From: Acanthaster planci
Lineage: Eukaryota; Echinodermata; Asteroidea; Valvatida; Acanthasteridae
DNA length: 64,000 bases
Direction of reading: 5' to 3'
Assembly: GCF_001949145.1 (NCBI RefSeq)
Contig: NW_019091495.1
Coordinates: 187,813 to 251,812, forward strand
The notes under the pieces are model-generated. The model was not told the origin of the DNA. It worked only from the letters and a program-made list of their open reading frames with translations, and searched no databases. Position numbers and translations under genes: made by a program. Positions 33,401 through 45,400 of this stretch are shown here, in pieces (position 1 is the stretch's first letter; the number at the start of each line of letters is the position of its first letter).

Positions 33401-36400
33401 CCTCAAACGCGGACCTCATGCTGGAATTAAAGGGTGTCACTGTGATTTAGAGTGTCAGAAATAGCACAATTCATGCAGCAGGGTGCCCTGCGACACGCTG
33501 AAACTATGGACATCATAATGTCCGTGGCTGAATCCTTGGCGAAAACCCTGATTTTGTGGATTGACCTCATTGGCGCTTGTATGCAAGTTGTGTGGTGGAC
33601 GTGTGCCACACCAGGTCATGATTCTTCGGCATGGATGGACGATGTAAACGCAGGGTATTTATAGTATACTACATGTGTGTATGTACGTTCATGAATATTC
33701 AGCACATGTGATTACTAAATTTTCATGAAATTGCTGGCGTCTAGATTTTTCCCCCATTAGGAGCCAATGGCTACCAAATACTGTGTTTCTGTTTAAAGGG
33801 TTGTCCATCAGGCAATTTATCAATGTGGAGGCCTGGTAACAAATACAGGCTGTTTTTGTATTTATTCCACATACATCATTACATGACTTCAAAGAAGTGT
33901 CTTTTTTTTTTCTTTTTTCCCCATCTTATTTTATTTTCCCCACAAACCAGCATTTTCCGAATACCCCGAATTCCTTATAAAAACCCAATGTCTCAGACAG
34001 TATATGTGATCATGATAGCAGAAGCATCTAAGTTTACGAAGCGTCAGCATGCTCCAGAGATATCAGATGCAAAAACCATTCAGCAAAAGTTAGCACTGAG
34101 GAATGAGGCTTTTATATTTGTGATAGTTTTCCAAGCCTGCCAGCTTTATATGAATCAGTTGAAAATCCTTGATTGGTGACGCCATTAGTCGCCATGGTCA
34201 TGCCAATGTTGTGCTTTCATGTGTGGAATATTGTAACAGTCGAACTTAACGTATGCGAAAGATGAGAAACATCTGTTTAATCTGGGTCGTAAAATGTCAG
34301 CAGATCCATATGCATGTCCCATCAAATATCGGAAGTGATGGTACATTCTAGTGCTGCAGCCGAACCGTGCCAAAAATCATCGAACATGGCACTTCTGATC
34401 CGAACCAAACTGGTCGGTTGGGATGTTCTGGCATGGCATACAAGAAAACTTGATAAAAAAGCAAACACGGCGAAAAATGGATAACGAGTTATGCCGCCCC
34501 GGCGCGTGCTAGCGTTCAGCACACTTGCATCAGGAAGCACGTACATGTATGTACAGTACATATGCACTGTAAATGTACATGTACAGTGTACATGCACAGT
34601 ACAATCATGGTGGCCCCGCATTACGTGATGGTTGTAAAAAGCACGTGGTGAGGATTCACTAATAACCAACCGAGAACATGCAACGCACAACATTTCCACT
34701 GCACAATTCTAAATTCTCACTACATCCAATCATCACTACTACATCAAAGTTACTCGCGGATGGGATGGAAAGGAGATTCGTTGCTTGTATTAAACATACC
34801 CAGAAGTACTATAAGCCTGTATGGCATGTCCATAGCTTTCTCTTTGATGTCTTGATGTACATTGTACATGCATGTACATGTGTGTACACGCGCGAACCCG
34901 AACCGAAGTTCAGCAAAATATTTTCAAACCGTGTCCAAACTGAACCCGAATCGAACCTTGAGCCCTACTTGCAGCACTAGTACATACAAGATACATGCTT
35001 CAAATGAAGTCACAGATTTCCTTTTTGAATTAAAATGCCTGTACTTACTAAGAATTGCCCATGGCTCTGTAGCCATCAGTGAAAATTTCGACTTAGTTTC
35101 ACTGTGGTTGAACTCTGCACTAGATTGCAGATACATGAACCTGTCCCGAAGCAATGTACATAATGCACTTTTGCAGAGAAAAAAAATCCCAAGGGGTCAA
35201 CCAGAATTCACCACAGGTATGTACAGTATATGTACACTCGAGGCAAGATAAAGTGCTCGTGTACAGTGGATACACCAACATAAAAAAGTGGCTAATACAT
35301 TTCTTTGTTATGAGAATGGAATGCACAGTACGTGTACCTTATCCAAAACTATATCTGTATACATGTTCTATCCTTGTACATGCACCTGTACATGTAGGTA
35401 TATGTACAGGTGCAGTACAGATTCTGCGCATGTGCAGGCCCTTGGGGAATGGTTGGACTGCTGTCAGTGAAAAATAAAACTGCCTGTGTGGTACATTAAT
35501 GAGAAATAGAAACCAACCTACTCAGTTCATGAACACGTAGCTTTTCCTAATGTTAGGGTTTGTGTTTAACACAAGCTAAATTCGTGTAAACGGTACAAAG
35601 AAAGCACAAGACAGATGCTTCAAGTCAAACTGTGAGTTTGATGAGAATGATGCTTATAGATTTGTAGATGGCTGTGTAGGAAAACAGTGTATCAAAAAGG
35701 GGCACTCTTTCCGTCTCCCCTTAAATCCCAAATGCTTCGTATGAGCGTTGTGCCTGAGGCAGCTGGGATTAGATATGGTTCGTCCTATTTTGTATAAAGC
35801 AGCCGTGACCTCCTTGTGAAGAAATTCCATACCCCGTGCATTCGTAGCAGAGCGAGTTTTTCCCACAGTTTTGTGCCTGTAACAGTGGATCAGTAAATGT
35901 CAATAATTTCAGCCCCAAATGTTCAATCCACTCATCCGTCTCCTTTTTTTGGGGGGGGTTCCTTTTGGAATCTGCCTACATCATACATGCAACATGGACA
36001 TTGTATTGAAACAGTAGCACATTCCTTGTACTGTGCGTTTGGATCCCAGTCCTCACATAAAGTACAAGTAAAAGAAGGTAGCCTTGGCATTGCCTCGAAA
36101 AAAGTCAAGTTTGTGTGTGATATACGAGAAATCAGAAACTGATACATGTAGATTGTTTTGTTTTTTTTTCACATGAACCTGTACATGTGTCGGTTTCCTC
36201 TCCCACCTTCCGGAGATAAAACATTTCCTCCTCAGTTGCAGCTGAACAGCCATTTTCGGTGTGTTAAACAGCAGCCAGCAATCAACTTGTTTGCTGTGCC
36301 TTGCCCTGTTTCATGAGTCTTTCATGGCAGTGACGTAGTGACCACAATATTGCCTTTCCTTTCAGTTTTGCCAGATTCCTGGCACAATAAATGATAACGC

Positions 36401-39400
36401 CTCTTTCGGGTGACTGGAATTTTTTCCCAGTTGTTTCCTCCTTTTTAAACGGCCACCCTGTCCTGACTTTTGTGGTTATTTTTGAAGGTCTTTGTTGTGT
36501 CAGTTTTTTTTCCCCCTACCTGAGTCATTCTGCCATTCATGCACATGTACATGGATTGTACTTGTATGCATGCAAAGGTGTATTAGCATTTGGCTTTTGT
36601 GGTCAAACTTGGAATATTTTTCACATGACAGTAAGTGCCCTGTGGAAATATTTCTTGTCTAAATTATTCAATTCTCATGTGGGACCCTGTTGGCAGGGCT
36701 TACGTCTGTAGTTTCAGTTACACATGATGGTATTTATGTGCACAGTTCATGTCCATGTAAATATAAACCACATTGTAATTATTTACACAATCTTTTTGTT
36801 GCTGACTGAATTTTGTCGTAAGCGCTTACGACCTTTTGCTGGGAAGCATAATCGCTGCAAAATATTTTTCCTGGCAAAAGGACAAATGTACATGTATGCA
36901 ACTGTTTTATTTTAATGAAATATAAAGATTTTTTGGAAAAACATGTAGTGCCAAAAACGTTTCCCAATTCATTTGATAGGTTTTTAAAAGGTTGCTTTTT
37001 GCACAGTCTGTGTTGATTTTGTAGTAAATTTTATCCATTTTTACTAAATAAAGAGAGTGTGTTTCTTATGCCCTTTTACCAGAAATATTTTTCCTTCTGT
37101 GATCATGCCTCCAGGCCAAAGGGTGTAAGCACACTTCCGACCTTTTGCCGGGTACACGACGATTTTTAATTTTCCAAATAGGAATATTTTTCTTAGGTTT
37201 TCATCCATCTTCAAAATTAATCTTAATTTTTTGTCGTAGTTTTTCATGGATTGTGGAATTTCCTTTTGTCTGTATAATCTCTCTACAGGAAACCAGTTGC
37301 ATTCACTTTATACAGGGCTGTACTTTCCTGAATCCTTGCATAGCCATTAGAAGTTCTGGAGAATTTCAGGCAACAAGTGGGGTTAACTCAACCTCTTTTG
37401 GGAAAAAGAGTGATGTCATGATTACTGTGGATATTGTCAGTTTTCTACAGTGTGAAGGTTTTTGTTCAAATTATAAACCCCAGTTTTGCTTATTGAGAAA
37501 CTCTTACGTAAAAAGGATTGCTCACCAGCTTACAATTGTGTACTTGCATGTACACAGCAATTCATGAATCACCAAGGAAATGAAAATGTATGTAACTTAA
37601 AAATTAAGCAACTGTTGATGCTGAAATACTTGTACAACATTAGGGTCTGTGCTCAGAATGGCATGGGAGGTTTGCTCATGAATGTGGAAATTGGCATTGG
37701 CATAAACGTCAGAAAGGCACCAAAATATCCTGTAAAATTACAAAATCAAAATTGAAAATCTGACCTGAAAATGTCTGTAATGATGTTAGGTTTTCATTTG
37801 CATTGCATTTCCATTTTATTCAAGGATGCACATGTAAACACGATTCTTTGATCTTTAACCGTAATCCACCCTCAATCCTCCTAAATCCTCCGGACGGTTT
37901 TGGAGAATTTTGGAGGATTTTCGAGGATTGAGGGTGAATGGCAAAAGTGCATGGTTAGTTGCGAAGGATGCCATGCATGAAGGTCATGGGTTAGACCTTG
38001 TGTTATTTTTGCTTAGTCATGCATAAATTCAGCACAATGATTCTTTTGAATCAACCGCACTTCTCAAGAATGCCATTCGCGCTGCCTCAGCATCGTGACA
38101 GAAATTGCCAGAGGATTTTGAAGGATTGAGGCAGTAGGCACACCCCCAAGTACATGTAACATTTTCAAGAAATTTTGGAGGATTGAGGGATAATCCAGTT
38201 TTTTTCACCCCCTAAATTGGAGCATTTTGGAGGATTGAGGAGGGTCGTTATCAAAAAGAGCCTAGGGGGTTAGGGTTAACCTGATTCGAAATGTGTTCTG
38301 ATCACAAGTCATTGATGATTTCCCTCCAGACGGTCTGGAAGCACCAATCTGAGAGATCTGTTTCCTCGGTAACGCAATGTTAACAGTGTAATGCTTCGTG
38401 CCATTTCCATGCTGTTGAAACATGCTGCATGAACTGATAATTTTTGTTAAGTACAACAATCAATGATCACAGTTATCCATTCATTACAAACACCAGCATC
38501 AACTCAAGAGTTCTTTGCTTTACTGACATGAAAGCTGTGCTGTTTTTTCTGCAAGTTACATGTACAAGTAAGCATAGCACACTAACTAGCATTTTGCAGT
38601 ACCTAGGATTTGGAGTGTCTGCGTGTTCTGTGCCGATTTGATACTGTAGAATATAACAAGCACACGTTTATTGCATCAATCTGACACGTTCATGATCCAG
38701 AGAGGTTTGGACAAAAATCTCATTTCTTGTGTGTTGAAAGAAACACAGCTGGCCTGATGAAAGCTACAGATTGTCTGCAGCAAACTTATTTGCTTGCGCT
38801 GAGGTTGCACAAGGATGTATGCGAACACAGCAGCTTTTTGTACTGAGTCATCATTGCTGAATACAGTTCTGCACATGTATATAAATCCTGCTACATGTGA
38901 TCAGTGCTCAATTTCCTTGAAATAGTTGCGTAGTAAGCACTGCTTTGCAATACTTTGTATAGCATTTCCTCAAGTTTGTAACAGTCTTTTACACAATACA
39001 ATTGCATGTAGTCACTGAATATCCGTGTAATTGAATACGGTGTCAATTTTCAACAAAATAAACAGTATCGTAATATGTATTTGTGAAAAATGTTGATCAG
39101 TATAACATCTATGCTTCTGTTTGACAATTACATTTACCCCTTCCAACTACCCGTTCCTGTCTGCAGTTCTGAGAAATGCTTGAGTTGTGAGAACTACGAA
39201 ACAATTTCATTTGTGCGCTGTATTTGCTATGTCACTTGCTGCAGCCTGTGCGATGCGATACAAGGGAAACTGAACCCACTGCTTGTAGTCTTCAGTGGAC
39301 AGTGTCCTGAAGCTGCTTAGCACAGTGCATGTAGCTGGTTCTTTAGAAAAACAAACAAATCAATTACATGGAAACCGGACATTCAGTGTGTTTTGCTTGT

Positions 39401-42400
39401 CACTTTTTTCCTCTGCCGATTTGTGCGGGCGTGTGTGTGTAGTCTTTCCCAAAGGCCTAATTTGGATTATGTTCCTCAATGCACATTTAGTCCCCCAGCA
39501 CTATAGGATACAAGCAAGCAGCTGCCAAAGGATGCAACGGTAGAGAACCCCATCAACTAAATGAATCAAATCTTATCTTACAAATCCATCAGGTCCCCCT
39601 CCCTTCAAAATTCCAAGCATTCATGTAGAGTATGAATGATAGCGTAGCGTACATGTATGTGCCTTGGGTGATGCTGTATATAGAACCTGTGTGCCCTTTC
39701 TTGTGTAAAGAGATTTTTTTCCTGCATCCTGATCCACATGTGTGAGAATTGCTCAGAATATTTTAGGGTGAGCCTGCCAGATTTGTCAAAACTGAATTTA
39801 ATTTACCTTAATTAAAGAACAGGACCCTCTTTTGCCGATAGAGCAGTTACACCGACTAGGTGTCTGCAACCACGTTAGGAGAATGAGGTACAAAGCAAGG
39901 CTCGTCCTAAGGCCATTTTACACCAGAATTTACCCAGCAGTACTTTTTTTGCCCGACACCTCATTGACATTGATCTCTTGGACGGAATAAGAACTGGATG
40001 AATGTTTAAATAGACCTTATACACAGGGAAGCCATATTCGGTCTTGCGCCCTGAATCTACCTCTTTCAATACTATCCATTAAATGGAATGGTTCCAGTGT
40101 GCAAGACGAAAGTGGGTTCGAACTCTCACTTTTTTTTTTTTTTTACTTCAAAGTGGCTTAAAAAATCTGGATATAATTGAGTCACAAATTGGAAATCAAT
40201 CATCAGTCTAAAACTAGCACTAAAATGAACAGTCATTACGTTCATTTTTAACTGTTGGGTCTCCCAAATGAAAAGTCAACCTTGCTTTCAATTCAGTATG
40301 ACCAACTCATAAATAAGGTGTATTCTAGTTGACTCTTCAACAAATTTTCATCGGATCAAAAAATAGAGACCCTTGTTAACGACGCATCAGTACATTTGAT
40401 CTGTCCAAGTCATGTGCGTATTGCTACCTGTCATTACACACACTGGATTGTCATTGCATTGCCTGATATGTTGTAGATGCACCCAAGGGGGTACAGCAGA
40501 GTTAGCCCAGCACTTGTGACCCTACAGTATATGTATAGTACTCTAGTCATGATTCATTGACAGTGGACCGTTCCATTCATCTTTTAGGTACAAATTACAA
40601 AACTCTGCCTGTTCTTCCGGTCAATTTTTCTGTGGTGTGCATGCCATACATGATTTCCTTGTTTGTTTCATTTTATTGTGTCAAACAGAAAGGGGAAGTT
40701 GTTTTTTTCACCATTGACGTACAGTGTGTGCAGTGGATGCATTTGTATCATGTGCAAAATGCACGCATCAGTTGAGTTGCGAGATATACCGGTACATGTA
40801 AAGTTTCTTATGCTAGATTGTAAGTTAATGACTTTACCACATGGGCATGTAATAAATTCGTCATTCTTAGAATAGCATGGACATTGCAGCCATGCAGAAT
40901 ATGTACAGTGGGTTGACTTTTTTAATTACTTGCTTAAAAGATTTACCAGTTTCTAACATGAACCTGCTTATGTAAAACAACACCAAAAGAACCACAGACA
41001 CAAAGGCCTCACATGTACATGTAGCTTCCACATGTACATGGGTCTTTATTTTAAATAGTGGGCCAAATGTGTGACGTGGTAGTCAAAATTTCAAAAATGT
41101 CTAAACAAATTCAAAACTTGTTGATATGTAATTGATAATACATACATACAATAAATTGAAATGATTTTTGCTTTAAATAACTACATGTACTTGACTTGTA
41201 CAGACTCAATTTGTGCAGTGGTGCAGGAAATTATTTGACAGAGAAAATATTTGTTGCAGAGAAACCAAATATGATGGTTCTATGCATGTCATTTTTGGTT
41301 AGTAAACGTTTTTTTTAAACTGTTGCCAATTTGGTTTGAGTACATACCATACATGTATGTTCTCATCACAAGTTGTTTTGTCTAGATAGGGTTTCAGGTG
41401 GCATAAAAATGGGCAAACATTTTCCCCAAAATTCACTTTTTGGCTATTTTTAAGATTATTTGACAAAGTTTCGTTTGGTGAAACACAAAGCTGCTTAATT
41501 AGCATATTTACACTGGGAACTGCATTAGATATTGGCAACAATGGCAACATTTCATGTCTGCAGTCAATGAATAGTGATCTCAAATAAGTTAGGAATACAA
41601 AGATCTCTGAAACCTGTCCACATTTTTGATGAATGGGAATTAATGTGAAGCGATTTTGATGTCATAAAGCATGACAATTGTCACCAAACATTGCACATAT
41701 TGCAGTGGGTTCAACATTTGTGAATAAAAAAGAAACCTTTTGTGATGAAAAGGAAGAAAAACTAAGCATTGGGGCATGAAAAAGAATTCTCGTTGAAGGA
41801 GAATCTTGTATTTAAAGCGCTGTCATGAACGAGGTTGGACTGTCATGGCTGAACGGGTATAAAAACCTGTCACGCACCCACTGGCCTACTTGAAAGTTAA
41901 AAACATAACTTCTGTCTTACTGGATAATGAAGAAAATTTCAAAGAATCCAGAGTTGCAGCGATACATGTACTTAGATGTCGGTTCACATTTTTATTCAAG
42001 TGGAATTCCTTTGCCATTATTGTGTAAATCTACTTTTTTTAATGTAAATGAATTTAATGTAATAAACACATACTTGTATTAATTGACAAATTACATATGA
42101 AAATTAAACAGGAAAGTGAAACTAGTCTTGTTTTAAATGGTCATGATAATTGTGATATCCCTGAAATACACATTGGCCCCCATATTAAAGTAGACCCACT
42201 TGTACATGTACATGTCGCTCCCACATGTAAATGTAGCTCCCACATGTAAATGTAGCTCCCACATGTACATGTCGCTCCCACATGTAAATGTAGCTCCCAC
42301 ATGTAAATGTAGCTCCCACATGTAAATGTAGCTCCCACATGTAAATGTAGCTCCCACATGTAAATGTAGCTCCCACATGTAAATGTAGCTCCCACATGTA

Positions 42401-45400
42401 CATGTCGCTCCCACATGTAAATGTAGCTCCCACATGTACATGTACATGTAGCTCCCACATGTACATGTAGCTCCCACATGTACATGTAGCTCGTACATGT
42501 ACATGTAGCTCCCACATGTACATGTAGCTCCCACATGTACATGTACATGTAGCTCCCACATGTACATGTAGCTCCCACATGTACATGTAGCTCGTACATG
42601 TACATGTAGCTCCCACATGTACATGTAGCTCCCACATGTACATGTACATGTAGCTCCCACATGTACATGTAGCTCCCACATGTACATGTACATGTAGCTC
42701 CCACATGTACATGTAGCTCCCACATGTACATGTAGCTCCCATATGTAAATGTTGCTGGGCCAAGATTTTATCCAGAGGGATGTCTGGGTTTTATATTGGA
42801 TACCCTATTTTGTTAAGCAGGTCTATGTATATAAAACAGGATACAAGGCAGGTTGAAGTCAACTGGTTGCAGCCAGGAGTAGCACAGGAGGCAATGGAAA
42901 CTAGCCAGTCGCTATCAGAGGCTCCTGTTGTCACATATGTTATTGCAAGCTGCAGCTAAAGTAATTTGGCCACAACCAAACATCCTGGATGTAACTGGTT
43001 CATCACAGGCTGTGTGCTGTTGTCCTGATTGGTGCTTGCTTGGAGTCAGATAAATCTTCAGTTCGTGTTTTGTTATTGTGTTACAGACATGGTCAAGGCA
43101 ATTAGCCAGGTGGTGAAGAAGGGCAGCGTACTGACCGGGGAGGAGAGAAACCTGCTCTCGGTGGCCTACAAGAACGTGATTGGTGCGCGGCGGTCGGCCT
43201 GGCGGACAATCAGCTCCGAGGAGCAGAAGTTCAAGGATAAGGGCGATGAAAAGAAGGAGAAGCTGGCCAAAGAGTACCGTGTTGAGGTTTGGATGCCACC
43301 TTGTAGGGTTGGAAATCAGATAGGTTGCAGGAATATTATTACAAATGTAGTTATTCTACAGTGCAAGTAAAATTCAACGGACGCATGTCACAAGCAAACT
43401 TTTGCACCTTGCGCAAGTATGGAAAAACTGCGACTTCGTGTATGTCATCATCGCTTTGTTGGATTTTCTGGATTTGTTAAATAGCAGATCTTTAGAAATA
43501 AAGAGTCTACTCCTTTCTTGTCTACTGTTTTCAACTTGTTGGATTTACATCCATGTTTATCTGCATTCAGCATATTGTATGGCACAGACACGAGGTGCTA
43601 GTAATGTTCACATTTCTTGAGGGCATATGTTGGAAACTGAACGCTGTGCACCTTGTATAACCTTCCTCCATTTTGCATCAATTGAAGTTTTGATTTATGC
43701 AACGAAATGATCACAGCCAGAAGAAAAAACATGTAAAAAGTTTCTTGCAGGCAAGCTTTGTTTTTATTAACATTATGTCCTGCTAGTGCAAGTAATTTTG
43801 TTTCAAGCACAAGTTAATTCCACTGTCAAATTGCGCATAATTTTTTGAGGGAATTTCTAGCCCTGGGTTGTTGGCTGTGGTTAATTCTAACTCCAGTGAC
43901 TTTTGTGGCCAGCGCCTTCCTCAGTCCGCCAAAAGCCTCCATGGTGCCAGGCACCAACCAGGCAATCTTGCAAGGGACATCAAATCCCAGATCAAATAAT
44001 TGATAGGTTCCTACCTCTCTCAATCCTACAAAAACCCCTCGGTAGATTTTAAAGGATCTGGGAGGGTAAGAGTTAACCCACGATGCGAGCCCCAAAGATT
44101 TTACTGAATATTTCGTCTCATATACATGTATAAAGAGCTTATTTGGCTCTTCATTCCATATCTAGCTCAGATTTGTAGTAAGGAACAGTGCTGTTGTGTA
44201 TATGAAAGCTGTTAATTGTTGTTGATGTCCATTGTGCAAGATACATGACTGATAATTTCTAATGAATTTTCCCAGATTGGGTCATTTACCTTGATTCTCT
44301 TCCATAGAACAATATTTGCATTTGATCCTAGTTTCTAGCTGTTTTCAACCCATCAGAGAAGACAGAAGAAGTTATCAAGCTGTTCATGTTTTTGTGTGTG
44401 TGCGTGTGTGTGTGCTTTTGTTGTTTGTTCTTGTATCCGTGGTGGGGGGGTGAATTTTTGGTCATGGTAGACTAAGGTTACCGAGGGTTGGAAGGCTTAA
44501 GCACTTCATAGTAATAGTAGATACAGTTGAACCTCGTTAATAAGAGCATTCCTAATATAATACAAGGTTCCTGTTATAACAAGGTAGTTTGCTGAGTCCA
44601 AATGACCTCTTATTAACGAGGTTCGACCGTACATTCAAAGCTCGCTTTTTGAATAGAACTAAATTCAGCTCCGTATTTCCATACTAATTTAATTTGCAGA
44701 TAGAAGCAGAGCTGTCTGAAACTTGTCAAGAGATCCTGACGGTATTAGACGAACACCTCATCAAGAAAGCCAAGGAAAATGAAGCTAAAGTCTTTTACCG
44801 TAAAATGTAAGACATTCCTCGGTCTCTCCATGGCCCACGTTTCCCCTGGGGCAGATGTTCTCACATTGTGTCAGGCCGTTATGATCTGTGCACAGAATGT
44901 GCAGCCCTCTCTCTCAAGCGGAGAATGCTGGGTGGGTCGCTGGGTAGATGGGAAATGTCTTGGCATAGCTGTCCCTAACAGTCCCAAATCCTCTGATTTC
45001 AATATGGTTTTACATACACCCTAGGGGGTTAGGGTTAACTGAAAGGAGGGTGTGAGCAAGAGTGGCTTCAGGTTCATTAAACATCCAGGAATTCAATGGA
45101 ACGTGTTGGGCCATGGTTCCCTCTCTTATTTTGTTTTCCTGAGCCCAGATATGCCACTGGGTGTGGAACGGCATAATTGGTTGTGCCCACTCATTAATCC
45201 AAGGGTCCTGTTGATGTCCTGTATCTGTCACAAAATGTGACCTGTCACCATGAAGCGAGCTGAAAGTTGGAATTTTTGAAAATTGGAACATTGGTATTTT
45301 TAACTTCAACAGAAAAAGAGCTTTCCAATGGTGCGTAACACTTACGGTAAAAGGTTGACAATATGACATTATTCCAGTGACTTTGTGTCGTTGTTTCCGA

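Larger units (their letters stand above)
27471..43086. other. 14-3-3 intron 1 (15.6 kb)
   Basis: This very long first intron holds no recognised gene. It contains TTAA elements (30416-30815 and 37859-38275), a hAT-like element (34349-34979), a 19-bp tandem array (42201-42755), many palindromic TACATGTA clusters (34540-34605, 34857-34890 and 35375-35420) and TAGGCCTA words near 28090-28150. A GC-rich stretch at 31660-31770 contains longer open frames with no domain that I recognise. Confidence 0.7.
43287..44699. other. 14-3-3 intron 2
   Basis: It contains a TTAA-bounded element (43885-44072), a GT microsatellite near 44390-44415 and a pogo-like miniature element (44524-44629). Nothing coding is recognised. 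Confidence 0.6.

Noticed and set aside
40105-40145. tRNA-like B box (GGGTTCGAACTC followed by a T run)
   Set aside because: No A box or cloverleaf could be found upstream at the right distance; a short chance match or a tiny SINE remnant cannot be distinguished.
42133-42763. Long - strand open frames of about 190-196 codons
   Set aside because: All three phases are open because a 19-bp unit without stops is repeated. The translation is a 19-residue cycle and no gene signals surround it.
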